DNA from: a bacterium
GTDB lineage: Bacteria; UBP14; UBA6098; 4484-93
Reading direction: 5' to 3'
NCBI GenBank assembly: GCA_021158465.1
Contig: JAGGUN010000022.1
Location: forward strand, 1-64,000
Length of the DNA: 64,000 nucleotides
In this document: positions 26,344-34,431 of the stretch, one piece after another
Numbering within the stretch: position 1 is the first letter of the stretch
Layout of the letters: each line of letters begins with the position of its first letter
Notes under the pieces: model-generated
What the model saw: only the letters and a program-made list of their open reading frames with translations
Databases searched by the model: none
Told to the model about the DNA's origin: nothing
Position numbers and translations under genes: made by a program

Positions 26344-26661
26344 TCACATATCTATCATTTCTTCGCAGTTCTTGCATATACGGACTCGTTTTCCGCCCTC
26401 GATTTCGCCTATCTTTACCTTGGTTCGTGTGTGACATTTCGGGCAGATAAGCGCAACATTGGAGATGTCGATCGGTGCTTCCCGCTCTACTATTCCGCCC
26501 TGAGGGTTCTTCTGATTCGGTCGGGTATGGCGCTTGATGAAGTTCACACCCTCGACGATCAACCGTCTCTTTTTAGGGAAGACTTTTAACACCTTCCCAG
26601 TGACTCCTCTGTAGTTGCCTGATATTACCTCGACCGTGTCTCCCTTTCTTATTTTGTTCAT
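26344..26661 (-). CDS. rplX: 50S ribosomal protein L24 with C-terminal zinc ribbon
   Basis: A 105-residue L24 with a KOW motif ([21 protein letters not shown]). The C-terminal third carries two CxxC knuckles (CPKC and CKNC), as in many L24 proteins of deep lineages. The ATG at 26659-26661 with GGAGG seven bases before it is preferred over the adjacent TTG. It shares one base with the stop of rplN. Confidence 0.96.
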   Translation of the reverse strand: MNKIRKGDTVEVISGNYRGVTGKVLKVFPKKRRLIVEGVNFIKRHTRPNQKNPQGGIVEREAPIDISNVALICPKCHTRTKVKIGEIEGGKRVRICKNCEEMIDM

Positions 26662-27029
26662 CAAAGAACCTCCGGGGCAAGGGATACAATCTTCATGAAG
26701 TTATGTTCTCTGAGCTCTTTTGCCACAGGTCCAAAGACCCTTGTGCCGATCGGCTCGTTCTGGTTGTCAATAAGCACGACTGCATTGTCATCGAACCGGA
26801 TGTATGTGCCGTTCTTCCGTCTCGTTGGAGCAGCTGTTCTGACAACCACCGCCCGGTTGATGCTCCCTTTCTTGATGTTGGAACCAGGGATAGCCTCCTT
26901 CACGCTTACTACTATTATATCACCGACGCCGGCATAGCGTCTCTTGCTTCCTCCGTAGACATGGATACACATACACTTCTTGGCGCCGGAGTTGTCTGCC
27001 ACATTCAGACGAGAGTATTTCTGAATCAT
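26661..27029 (-). CDS. rplN: 50S ribosomal protein L14
   Basis: A 122-residue L14 of exactly the usual length, with [19 protein letters not shown] near the start and [20 protein letters not shown] followed by SLAPEVL at the end. Confidence 0.98.
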   Translation of the reverse strand: MIQKYSRLNVADNSGAKKCMCIHVYGGSKRRYAGVGDIIVVSVKEAIPGSNIKKGSINRAVVVRTAAPTRRKNGTYIRFDDNAVVLIDNQNEPIGTRVFGPVAKELREHNFMKIVSLAPEVL

Positions 27030-27038
27030 AGTCTATCC

Positions 27039-27293
27039 CTACCTTTTTGTCCTTCTTACTATATCGACGAGCCTCCATCTCTTTGTCCGCGAGAGGGGGC
27101 GAGTCTCCACGATGCGAACCCTATCTCCGATTCTGCACTTATTCTCAGGGTCGTGAGCTGTAAGCTTTGTTCGCCGTCGGATCGTCTTTTTCAAAAGCGG
27201 ATGCTGGACATAGGTCTCTACAAGCACCTTGATAGTCTTATCCATCTTGTTAGAAACGACAGTTCCCTCCCTTATTTTTCTTTTACCGTTCAT
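27039..27293 (-). CDS. rpsQ: 30S ribosomal protein S17
   Basis: An 84-residue S17 with [19 protein letters not shown] and [20 protein letters not shown]. It is the first gene of the cluster here. rpmC, rplP and the rest of the S10 operon, which usually lie directly upstream, are absent and replaced by unrelated genes. A promoter lies just upstream. Confidence 0.97.
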   Translation of the reverse strand: MNGKRKIREGTVVSNKMDKTIKVLVETYVQHPLLKKTIRRRTKLTAHDPENKCRIGDRVRIVETRPLSRTKRWRLVDIVRRTKR

Positions 27294-27345
27294 AGCCCCC
27301 TTAAGCCTCCGTAAGGTTTGTAACTAACTTTGGAAATAAGTTACT

Positions 27346-27373
27346 AAAATATAATGATCAAAAGAAATGTCAA
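27346..27373 (-). promoter_or_regulatory. Promoter of the rpsQ-led ribosomal cluster
   Basis: TTGACA (27368-27373) and TATTTT (27346-27351) with 16-base spacing on the minus strand, about 50 bases before the rpsQ start. It lies just after the stop of the preceding exported-protein gene. Confidence 0.7.
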
Positions 27374-27404
27374 GATTTTTCTAAAAAATGTTCTATGGTT
27401 GTTT

Positions 27405-28067
27405 TCAGAAGCGGTGAACGAGAGATGCTGTGAATGAAGCCTCTCCTCTGTCGAGTTTGCTGGAAAGCTTAATCTCCGTTTTTGTGTATCCTCTGTATAT
27501 TCTATAGGTGTTCAATGCAGAGATAACTCGCTCAAATGCAAGCACACCGAACGCTATCTTGATGTTGCGGTACTGCTCCTCATGCCGATTGCGGAGATTT
27601 CGATACCTGTTTCTATGCTTTTCGCTCTCCCATCTCCAGAAATACTCGTCCGTTTCTGGGTAGAGTGCTGAGAGGTCGCGCTCCTGTACGAGTTTCGAGC
27701 GGTTGTATTCGTCTCTTGAATTATAGAAGGCGAGGTTCTTAAAGAAATCTTTGTTCTTTCCCTCGAGGTATGCTCCAGCGTACACACCGGCGTAAGATTT
27801 CATATCTTCGAATAGCCAGTCTGCCTTGACCTTAGAGAATACGATAAAGCCCCAAAGCGTTCCCTCCGTTATGAAGAAGGTGCTGGATGTGTTCTTGTCC
27901 TCGAGGTATCTTTCGCCTGCACCGGGAAGGAGAAGCGACAGCCCGATCCCTTTCCAGAGGGAGGCTGCTCCCTTTTCTGTTTTTTCCTGCTTTTCCCAGG
28001 GAACATCTGCTATCCCACTCGATGCAAAAGCGAGGAGAAAAACTATAATGGTAAGTGATCTTTTCAT
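27405..28067 (-). CDS. Exported protein, LLLPGAGE family (paralogue 1)
   Basis: A 220-residue protein with a signal peptide (about 1-20) and a hydrophobic core around LSLLLPGAGERYLEDK, then a charged Arg/Glu/Tyr-rich helical middle and a beta-like C-terminus. The LLLPGAGE(R/L)Y motif recalls DUF5683-like proteins of T9SS-bearing bacteria. The upstream neighbour is a longer paralogue with the same motif. Its function is unknown. It is the last gene of the porU operon. Confidence 0.7.
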   Translation of the reverse strand: MKRSLTIIVFLLAFASSGIADVPWEKQEKTEKGAASLWKGIGLSLLLPGAGERYLEDKNTSSTFFITEGTLWGFIVFSKVKADWLFEDMKSYAGVYAGAYLEGKNKDFFKNLAFYNSRDEYNRSKLVQERDLSALYPETDEYFWRWESEKHRNRYRNLRNRHEEQYRNIKIAFGVLAFERVISALNTYRIYRGYTKTEIKLSSKLDRGEASFTASLVHRF

Positions 28068-28072
28068 ATCAC

Positions 28073-28906
28073 CTAATTAAAGTTAACCGTGAGGAAAACC
28101 GAGTGTGTAACCTCGTTGTTCTTGTAAGCCGTTTGTGTTCTTATAGTTGCATCCGTGAACCCCTTGAACATTTTCTCATTGCTTATTTTCGCCGTTATGG
28201 CGGCGTCGAGTGCGGATAGGAGATGGTTAACAATAACCCCTGCTACAGAGTATGTTGCCAGCTTCAGCATATCGTTCGATCTCTTGCGCATTCTGAGGTA
28301 TTCTTCGCGCTTGTCTGTTGTGCGGTTTGGCTCCTCGATATTCGATACATCCGGATCGCCATACCAAGAGGAGTCCTGGGCATCGATCCAGCCCATAACA
28401 AACCAGTTGTATTTTCCTATCATCTCGTAGTACTGCTGGTTTTTTGTCGATGGTAGATGTTCCACAGCTGCGGAGGTATCCTCTCCGAGGGAATAATACC
28501 ACTCCCAGTAGAGCGCTTCACTCCACCACCTATCTGCGAATTCTTTGTATTCCTTTTCCTTCTTTTTCCCCTGGCTGTGGTAGTAGAAGTGTCCTGTCCA
28601 GAGTCCAGCCTCGAGCAGGAGGAAACTGGCCGCCTGTATATATGATTTTGTGTAGAGCTCGCCTGCACCGGGAAGGAGCAGAGAATATCCGAGTGCTCTG
28701 GATATCGAGAGAGGCTTTTCCTCGGCAAATATTTTCCCCTCTGATAATGTATCTTTTCCCCACTGCTGTGTAAGGAGCATTTCATCCTGGACGGAAGGCG
28801 ATAGGCTTTCTCTAAACTCTGAAAGGGTCATATCGGGAGAAGGGGAGATGTCCATCCCATAGACTGCCCCTGAAAGCAATATTAACAGTATCAATCCGTA
28901 CCTCAT
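28073..28906 (-). CDS. Exported protein, LLLPGAGE family (paralogue 2)
   Basis: A 277-residue protein with a signal peptide (about 1-17), the motif YSLLLPGAGELYTKSYIQAA near residue 75, an amphipathic segment (FLLLEAGLWTGHFYYHSQGKK), an aromatic-rich middle and two later hydrophobic stretches (TYSVAGVIVNHLLSALDAAI). It shares motif order with the downstream 220-residue protein, and the spacing of 5 bases suggests tandem duplication. Its function is unknown; an envelope role is inferred from context. Confidence 0.7.
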   Translation of the reverse strand: MRYGLILLILLSGAVYGMDISPSPDMTLSEFRESLSPSVQDEMLLTQQWGKDTLSEGKIFAEEKPLSISRALGYSLLLPGAGELYTKSYIQAASFLLLEAGLWTGHFYYHSQGKKKEKEYKEFADRWWSEALYWEWYYSLGEDTSAAVEHLPSTKNQQYYEMIGKYNWFVMGWIDAQDSSWYGDPDVSNIEEPNRTTDKREEYLRMRKRSNDMLKLATYSVAGVIVNHLLSALDAAITAKISNEKMFKGFTDATIRTQTAYKNNEVTHSVFLTVNFN

Positions 28907-28918
28907 TATGCTTCCTCC

Positions 28919-31900
28919 TTATTTTACTATCGCTATTACAAATCTTTTTGTATCGATTTCGCCGTTTGTTCCTTCGGCAGAGACTGTGCAGATGTATGTA
29001 CCTGCTGCTCTGTCTCGTGTTTGCCAAAGGATATCGTTTATCGCATGGGTTGTTCCTGCAAACCTGTCGATGAGCCTTCCGGAAAGGTCGAATATCCTCA
29101 CAGTGACACGCTCAGCCGTTCCGATGCCTATCTCGTAGTGGATATATGTCTTGTCCGCTGTCGGATTGGGATAGTTGTAAGCCTTCGTTATAAGCGGTCT
29201 GGTTGGGATTGTGTCGGCAGGCAGTTCCACATTGACGGAGTTGATGTTTCTTCCGAATCTATCAGGTTCCGATCCACCGGAGATAAGCCCTTTATATATA
29301 TGGACGAAGCCGTCATCGGCAGCGAAGATAATCTTGTTTCTGTCGGTTCCGTCTATATTGCCCGATGACAGAGAATACCATATCCCTCCTGAGGATGAGA
29401 CGGGAAATGGAGGCACGATTTTTCCTGTCTGGTCGATGCAATATATCGCTTTCCCATGGACGGAGAAGAGGAGTCCTGTTTCCGTTATGAGTGGTGGCGT
29501 TGATATGGTTGAGTCCGCCTCAAACGGGAAATTCGGCAGGAGTGTCCCGTGCTCATCCACACAGAAGAGCTTGTTCTCCCCGGAGAATGCAATCTCGAAT
29601 GTCTCGTTTCCGTCGATGTTGAGAGCAACAGGCTCGCTGAACGAGGAGAGGTTCATGTCTCTCGGGAAGCCGGGACAGATTTCCCCGTTCTCGTCGAGCA
29701 TGTAAAGAACTCCATCCGCGAGAAAGGAGAGATAGAACCTCTCGCCTGTTGCCTCTATTTTCCTGATGCCTAAGAGGCGCGTATACTCTTCTTCTGGGAA
29801 CTCGCGCAGGAATTCGAGCTTACCTGTCGCGGCGTTGTATCGGAATAACCTTCCTTTTGCTCGGGCGGAGAGTATATAGAGTATTGTATCGCTTGCTGGG
29901 ACAACCCCCTTTATCTCTCCTCTTGTGTCTATCTCGGAGGCTATATCCCCTGAGAACGACACCATCCGGATCTTGCCGTTCTTGAACGGGACGGCTATTA
30001 TCTCTCCCTCAAGTACAACAGGGTGATACACCGGATCATCCTCAAACGAGACGGGAAACCCGTGGAAGAAGTCGCATCTCCCGTCATAATTCTCATCGCT
30101 GAACCGGTAGGCGGCAAGTTCATTCCTCTGATTTGTCAGAAGCATCTCGTCTGTCCCGTCGCTATCCAGGTCGGCGAATATCAGAGGGGATACGGCATAC
30201 CCAGGGCAATCCACAATAACAGGGAACGGGTAGTATGTGGTGTCAAAGGGGGTTATGTGCGCTATGTTATCATAGTTTGGGATCAACCTCGAGAGGTCAT
30301 CGTCCCATCCGAGTATGTACCCTTCGATGGCGAGGAATATCTCATCCTTGCCATCGTGATCGAAGTCGACAACGACGGGGTTGGCGAGCGGTGTAAACCC
30401 GAAGAAGAGGCTACCTGCCGCCATAACGAACTCACTCCCGACGGATATTACCATGCTGTCGCCTGGTGGTGTCAGGGTCTGTATAGTAATTCCTGTTCTG
30501 CCGCCTGTGTTCGAGTTCGAGTTCGGACAACTGGTAGGGGAGAAGGTAGTGCTTCCACCGATGAAGTATGCGTCATCGCTGTCACCGTAGGTGTAGTATA
30601 CGCCTATGTCCTGATAGCAGCTTGCCTCCTCCAGGTCAATAAATAGCCTATATTGGTCCCATTGGAGCGTGTTTTCCTCGAAGTTCGTCTTGCCGTTTCC
30701 TGTGTAGTCCATATACGCGACACGCTCATCTATGTGCCAGATGAGGACCCCGGACGCTGGCAGTAGGTAATCATACAAGCGGTTCGGCGTGTAATCCTCA
30801 TATATCGGTCCAAGCACAACCCCTGTCTCTGGATCCTGGTGGAGGTAGATGACCGAATCTGTGCCGACTATCTCCTCGCGATTCTCGACGAGGAAATATT
30901 CGTAATCGTCTATAGGGATTTTATAGATTGTGTTCCTCCGTTCTCGTTCGAGTTCGGGGGCGTAGAGTTTGAGTGAATCCCTTGATTCTGTTATCTCGAT
31001 GACATCCTCGAATCCGAGGTATGCGCGCTCCCATGCGGATGGGTACGCTGGTAAGAGAGCAGATGCAACTGTTCCATCTGCGTCTATCTGGACAGGTATC
31101 AATCCACCGTGGTCCATAAGGGAGAAGTCACCGACTTCCGAGCGGAAGTCGTATGTGGAATAGAGGTCGACGAGACCGAGCGCGTGTCCGAACTCGTGGG
31201 CAAGGATACCGTTCAGGGCTGTAATCTGTCCATCCTGTGAAGCGAACTCAGGTATTATGAGCCCCTCTGAGATAACATCTCCGATCACTGGCTCATCGAA
31301 GGTGATGAAGGCTGTTGGCAGGTCATCCGGACTGGGGACGAATATATCGGGGAAGAGGTTCTGCTCCGGTGGTATGGTAGAGCCTATGTCGTTCTGCCAG
31401 TCGGCACCAGCGTGGAACACGATAAAGACATCGTAATCTCCAATGGGGATCTCGTCGGAGGAAAGAGCGGTTTCCCAGGCATCAACAAAGAACTGCTCAA
31501 GACGGTCTCTCATATCACCGAGCCAGCCGTTTGGACCATAATAAGCCATACTGTCTGGGAGTCTGTAAGATGCATTCTCTTCTGTCGGGAATATATCCCA
31601 GGTTAGTATTATATTCCCGTTGGATACTGCATACCAATAGTTGGCAAGCGCCTGGAGGTGAGCGTTGAAATACGACTTGTTGTGTGGAGGCGGGTCGATG
31701 ATAACGGTTGTGTCTGTTGATAGATCGAACGTGCCGGGACCTGTGCTGTTGGTATTATTATCCGGCTGGAACTCAACCCTTATGGCGCATATACGAAGCC
31801 ACACTGGCTCTTTCAGTCCCTCCTTTGGGAGACCATCCTTTTTTCTCTCTATACCGAGAAGGTTCTTTTTTGATACATCCGATTGGAAATGTCTCGGTTG

Positions 31901-31999
31901 GTATCTTTGCCTGCCGACCCTTATTATAGACAACTTACCAGAGAAGGCATGGGAAAAGAGAAGGATCAGGAACAGTATGCACGCAATCGGTTTTTTCAT
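28919..31999 (-). CDS. Secreted M6-type metalloprotease with T9SS sorting domain
   Basis: A 1026-residue exported zinc protease. After the signal peptide (1-20) comes an M6 (immune inhibitor A-like) catalytic domain with HEFGHALGLVD; zinc ligands H268, H272 and D278, catalytic E269. The middle (about 530-900) has beta-propeller-like FG-GAP or outer-membrane-assembly-type repeats (DFDHDGKDEIFLA, DLDSDGTDEMLL). The C-terminus (about 935-1026) is a type A sorting domain (NYPNPTADKTYIHYE, VRIFDLSGRLIDRF, GTYICTV). The start overlaps the stop of the PorV-like gene by one base, which couples substrate and secretion-system expression. Confidence 0.9.
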   Translation of the reverse strand: MKKPIACILFLILLFSHAFSGKLSIIRVGRQRYQPRHFQSDVSKKNLLGIERKKDGLPKEGLKEPVWLRICAIRVEFQPDNNTNSTGPGTFDLSTDTTVIIDPPPHNKSYFNAHLQALANYWYAVSNGNIILTWDIFPTEENASYRLPDSMAYYGPNGWLGDMRDRLEQFFVDAWETALSSDEIPIGDYDVFIVFHAGADWQNDIGSTIPPEQNLFPDIFVPSPDDLPTAFITFDEPVIGDVISEGLIIPEFASQDGQITALNGILAHEFGHALGLVDLYSTYDFRSEVGDFSLMDHGGLIPVQIDADGTVASALLPAYPSAWERAYLGFEDVIEITESRDSLKLYAPELERERRNTIYKIPIDDYEYFLVENREEIVGTDSVIYLHQDPETGVVLGPIYEDYTPNRLYDYLLPASGVLIWHIDERVAYMDYTGNGKTNFEENTLQWDQYRLFIDLEEASCYQDIGVYYTYGDSDDAYFIGGSTTFSPTSCPNSNSNTGGRTGITIQTLTPPGDSMVISVGSEFVMAAGSLFFGFTPLANPVVVDFDHDGKDEIFLAIEGYILGWDDDLSRLIPNYDNIAHITPFDTTYYPFPVIVDCPGYAVSPLIFADLDSDGTDEMLLTNQRNELAAYRFSDENYDGRCDFFHGFPVSFEDDPVYHPVVLEGEIIAVPFKNGKIRMVSFSGDIASEIDTRGEIKGVVPASDTILYILSARAKGRLFRYNAATGKLEFLREFPEEEYTRLLGIRKIEATGERFYLSFLADGVLYMLDENGEICPGFPRDMNLSSFSEPVALNIDGNETFEIAFSGENKLFCVDEHGTLLPNFPFEADSTISTPPLITETGLLFSVHGKAIYCIDQTGKIVPPFPVSSSGGIWYSLSSGNIDGTDRNKIIFAADDGFVHIYKGLISGGSEPDRFGRNINSVNVELPADTIPTRPLITKAYNYPNPTADKTYIHYEIGIGTAERVTVRIFDLSGRLIDRFAGTTHAINDILWQTRDRAAGTYICTVSAEGTNGEIDTKRFVIAIVK

Positions 32000-34419
32000 T
32001 AGAACTGTAGGGTCATTGAGATTCGCTTAATACCGGACAGCACGACATCCTTCTGTTTGGGGATATATCCGAAATCGAAGCTGAAGTTTCGGTAGTGCAA
32101 TCCGGCACCGAATGTTGCGTACTTAAGGCAGCCCTCAGTATCCCAGACATAGCCGCCTCTCAGAGAGACGAAGTTCCCGTAGGAATACTCTACGCCGACG
32201 TTCTCGATAACCTCTTTTAACTCCTCCTTAAAGATGCATGAGTAGTCTTTTTTCCCGGTGCTCGTAGTGCACTGTGGCTCATATCCGATGTCTATCAGGT
32301 CTTTGTTAAGGTCGGCGAGCACGGTCAGTTTGTTGTAAGATGAATTCAGGATATTATATGCTATACCGAACTTTGCGTTTCTCGGCAGCGGGTCAGCCTG
32401 TGCTGCATCTATGTAGGCGATGTCTGGTCCGAGGTTTTGGATGGTAAGTCCGAGGTTTAGCCCACGGATAGGCGTTTTATAAAGGATACCGAGGTCCACG
32501 GCAGCATCGTGAGCGATCCCTTTTCCTTGTTCACTTCCTGCTCCAACATCTGCAAGATGGCTGTAGATATACTTGAGTGTAACACCGGCGGAAAGTCCGT
32601 GGGTTATCGGCAGTCCGTATGATAGCGCTATTGCCATATCGTAGGAGCTGAACACGCCGAGGCTATCCCCCTGTGGGTTTGTATGCACGTTCTTACCCAT
32701 AGAGAGAAATGTAATGCTGCCACCAACTGTTCCCCATCCTTCCAGATAGTGAGTTCCAGCTAAGAACTCGTAATAGATGTCACTGGCGAGCTCGGGTAGC
32801 CACTGAACATGCATAGCAGTTATTCCGCTTTTCCCCTTGGAATACACGACCACCTTATTCTGTGTAGCGAACCATATCTCGCCGCCGCGCTCGGTCATAG
32901 CAACGGTTGGGTCCCTATCGAGACCAGAATGGGAGTAGTAGCGGAACTTCCCCTTGGAATAGACCAAAACGCCGTACTCTGTTCCGAAATAGAGCTTACT
33001 GCCGGTAGCAACGACGGAGTATGCCTTTCCGCTCGTTGGACTTGATGGAATAGCTACAATATCACCAGGTGAGAGCTCCATCCGGTTGGAGCGGTTGAAC
33101 TTCAGGATATCGTCTCGCAGACGCATACGGGTGTTCTCGTCAAGAGACGGCCATCTCGCTTCGACGAAGTCTGATATCGTTGTTGCCTCTGTTACCTTGG
33201 CGAACTGATAGCCGAAGAACTTCCAGGTATGCTCGGAAGACATCTTCTTTATTCCGTACCTTGTTCCAAACCAGAGATTTCTTGACCTATCTCTGGCGAC
33301 CGAATATATCTCCCCTTCAAACACTGCAGAGTATGGTATCTTTACGCTTTCGAGACTGATTGTATCCGTTTCCGAGGCGTCTTGGATGTTATTGGTGACG
33401 GTGAGCTCAAGTAGCGTCATATCTCGTCTGTTTCCGAGCGGCTTGTCGAAGACGAGGTCAATGAGTTTGCCCCATGTGAGCCTCTTCCCTTCAAGCCGGA
33501 AGGTATATTCTCTCGACCAGTTCATTCCTCGATACACTGCTACTCCGTTCTCTGTCGAGCACCAGACCTCTGAGGATGAGATTGGGAAGACCCCGGTGAC
33601 CTTCTTAGAGGGCAATCCGTCCATGGGTGAGAACTGTCTCCACTTGGCGCCACGCTTCCTGTAGACGCCGTTGTCTGTGGCAACCCAGATACCTCCCGCA
33701 TCATCCTCCGATATCATATTTACCCTTACATCCTTTGGAGAGGATTTTTCCCTTATCTTTACCATTCCGCTCTTCGAGTAGCGGTATAACCCGTTTTCTG
33801 TTCCTATCCAGAGGTTCTTGGATTTGTCACCGTAGAGGCAGGTTATCTTCTCGGTTATCATTATCGAGTACGGTATCTTCAGTTCGAAGTCCACTGGCAT
33901 AATATCGTTTTCTAAGGTTATCCCTGACAACTTGTTGTGGTTGACGATGCGAGAGAAGATACTGCTCTTTATCTGCTCCTCGGAAAGGGACGGGAAGAGC
34001 CGCTTGAGTATCTCGGTTAGATGCTCGTCCTCACCAGTCACATAGATTAGCTCCTTGTTCCACCCCTTCGATGTGTGTTTGTATAAGCTGTTTTCTGTGG
34101 CGACCCACATATCATATTTTCTATAGTCTATTTCCACTCTTCCAGACTTGATGAGCGCCAGAGCGATAATCTGCTCTTCCGGGTGATCGAACTCGAACTC
34201 ATACCAGGAACTGGAGAGGGGATACCTGCCGAGTCCTGCTGGGTTATAGTAGGTTGCCGTGGGGTCATCGGAGAGGGCTACAAATGACTCTCCCATACCG
34301 GTAGGTCGTGCTCCTGGATGTATCATCAGGAAGAGTACCGCTGACTGGCGGAGGTCGGCGGAGGCTGATGAAAAAAGCGCTGTCAAAACCACCAGCAGGA
34401 TGACTATCTTCCTTACCAT
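31999..34419 (-). CDS. PorV-like outer-membrane barrel with inserted beta-propeller
   Basis: An 806-residue protein. Residues 1-22 are a signal peptide. Residues 34-65 (HPGARPTGMGESFVALSDD then YYNPAGLG) match the start of PorV/PorQ-type barrels (FadL superfamily). From about 540 the rest of a PorV barrel resumes (WLPELASDIYYEFLAG, GWGTVGGSITFLSMGK, ALSYGLPITHGLSAGVTLKY). Between them lie about 450 residues with seven two-component-regulator propeller motifs (near 103, 202, 243, 284, 381, 475 and 513; for example LWIGTENGLYRYSKSG). Ordinary PorV is about 390 residues, so this is a domain insertion between early strands. PorV is the outer-membrane shuttle that presents T9SS substrates to PorU, the gene directly upstream. 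Confidence 0.82.
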   Translation of the reverse strand: MVRKIVILLVVLTALFSSASADLRQSAVLFLMIHPGARPTGMGESFVALSDDPTATYYNPAGLGRYPLSSSWYEFEFDHPEEQIIALALIKSGRVEIDYRKYDMWVATENSLYKHTSKGWNKELIYVTGEDEHLTEILKRLFPSLSEEQIKSSIFSRIVNHNKLSGITLENDIMPVDFELKIPYSIMITEKITCLYGDKSKNLWIGTENGLYRYSKSGMVKIREKSSPKDVRVNMISEDDAGGIWVATDNGVYRKRGAKWRQFSPMDGLPSKKVTGVFPISSSEVWCSTENGVAVYRGMNWSREYTFRLEGKRLTWGKLIDLVFDKPLGNRRDMTLLELTVTNNIQDASETDTISLESVKIPYSAVFEGEIYSVARDRSRNLWFGTRYGIKKMSSEHTWKFFGYQFAKVTEATTISDFVEARWPSLDENTRMRLRDDILKFNRSNRMELSPGDIVAIPSSPTSGKAYSVVATGSKLYFGTEYGVLVYSKGKFRYYSHSGLDRDPTVAMTERGGEIWFATQNKVVVYSKGKSGITAMHVQWLPELASDIYYEFLAGTHYLEGWGTVGGSITFLSMGKNVHTNPQGDSLGVFSSYDMAIALSYGLPITHGLSAGVTLKYIYSHLADVGAGSEQGKGIAHDAAVDLGILYKTPIRGLNLGLTIQNLGPDIAYIDAAQADPLPRNAKFGIAYNILNSSYNKLTVLADLNKDLIDIGYEPQCTTSTGKKDYSCIFKEELKEVIENVGVEYSYGNFVSLRGGYVWDTEGCLKYATFGAGLHYRNFSFDFGYIPKQKDVVLSGIKRISMTLQF

Positions 34420-34431
34420 ATTCTTCCTCCC

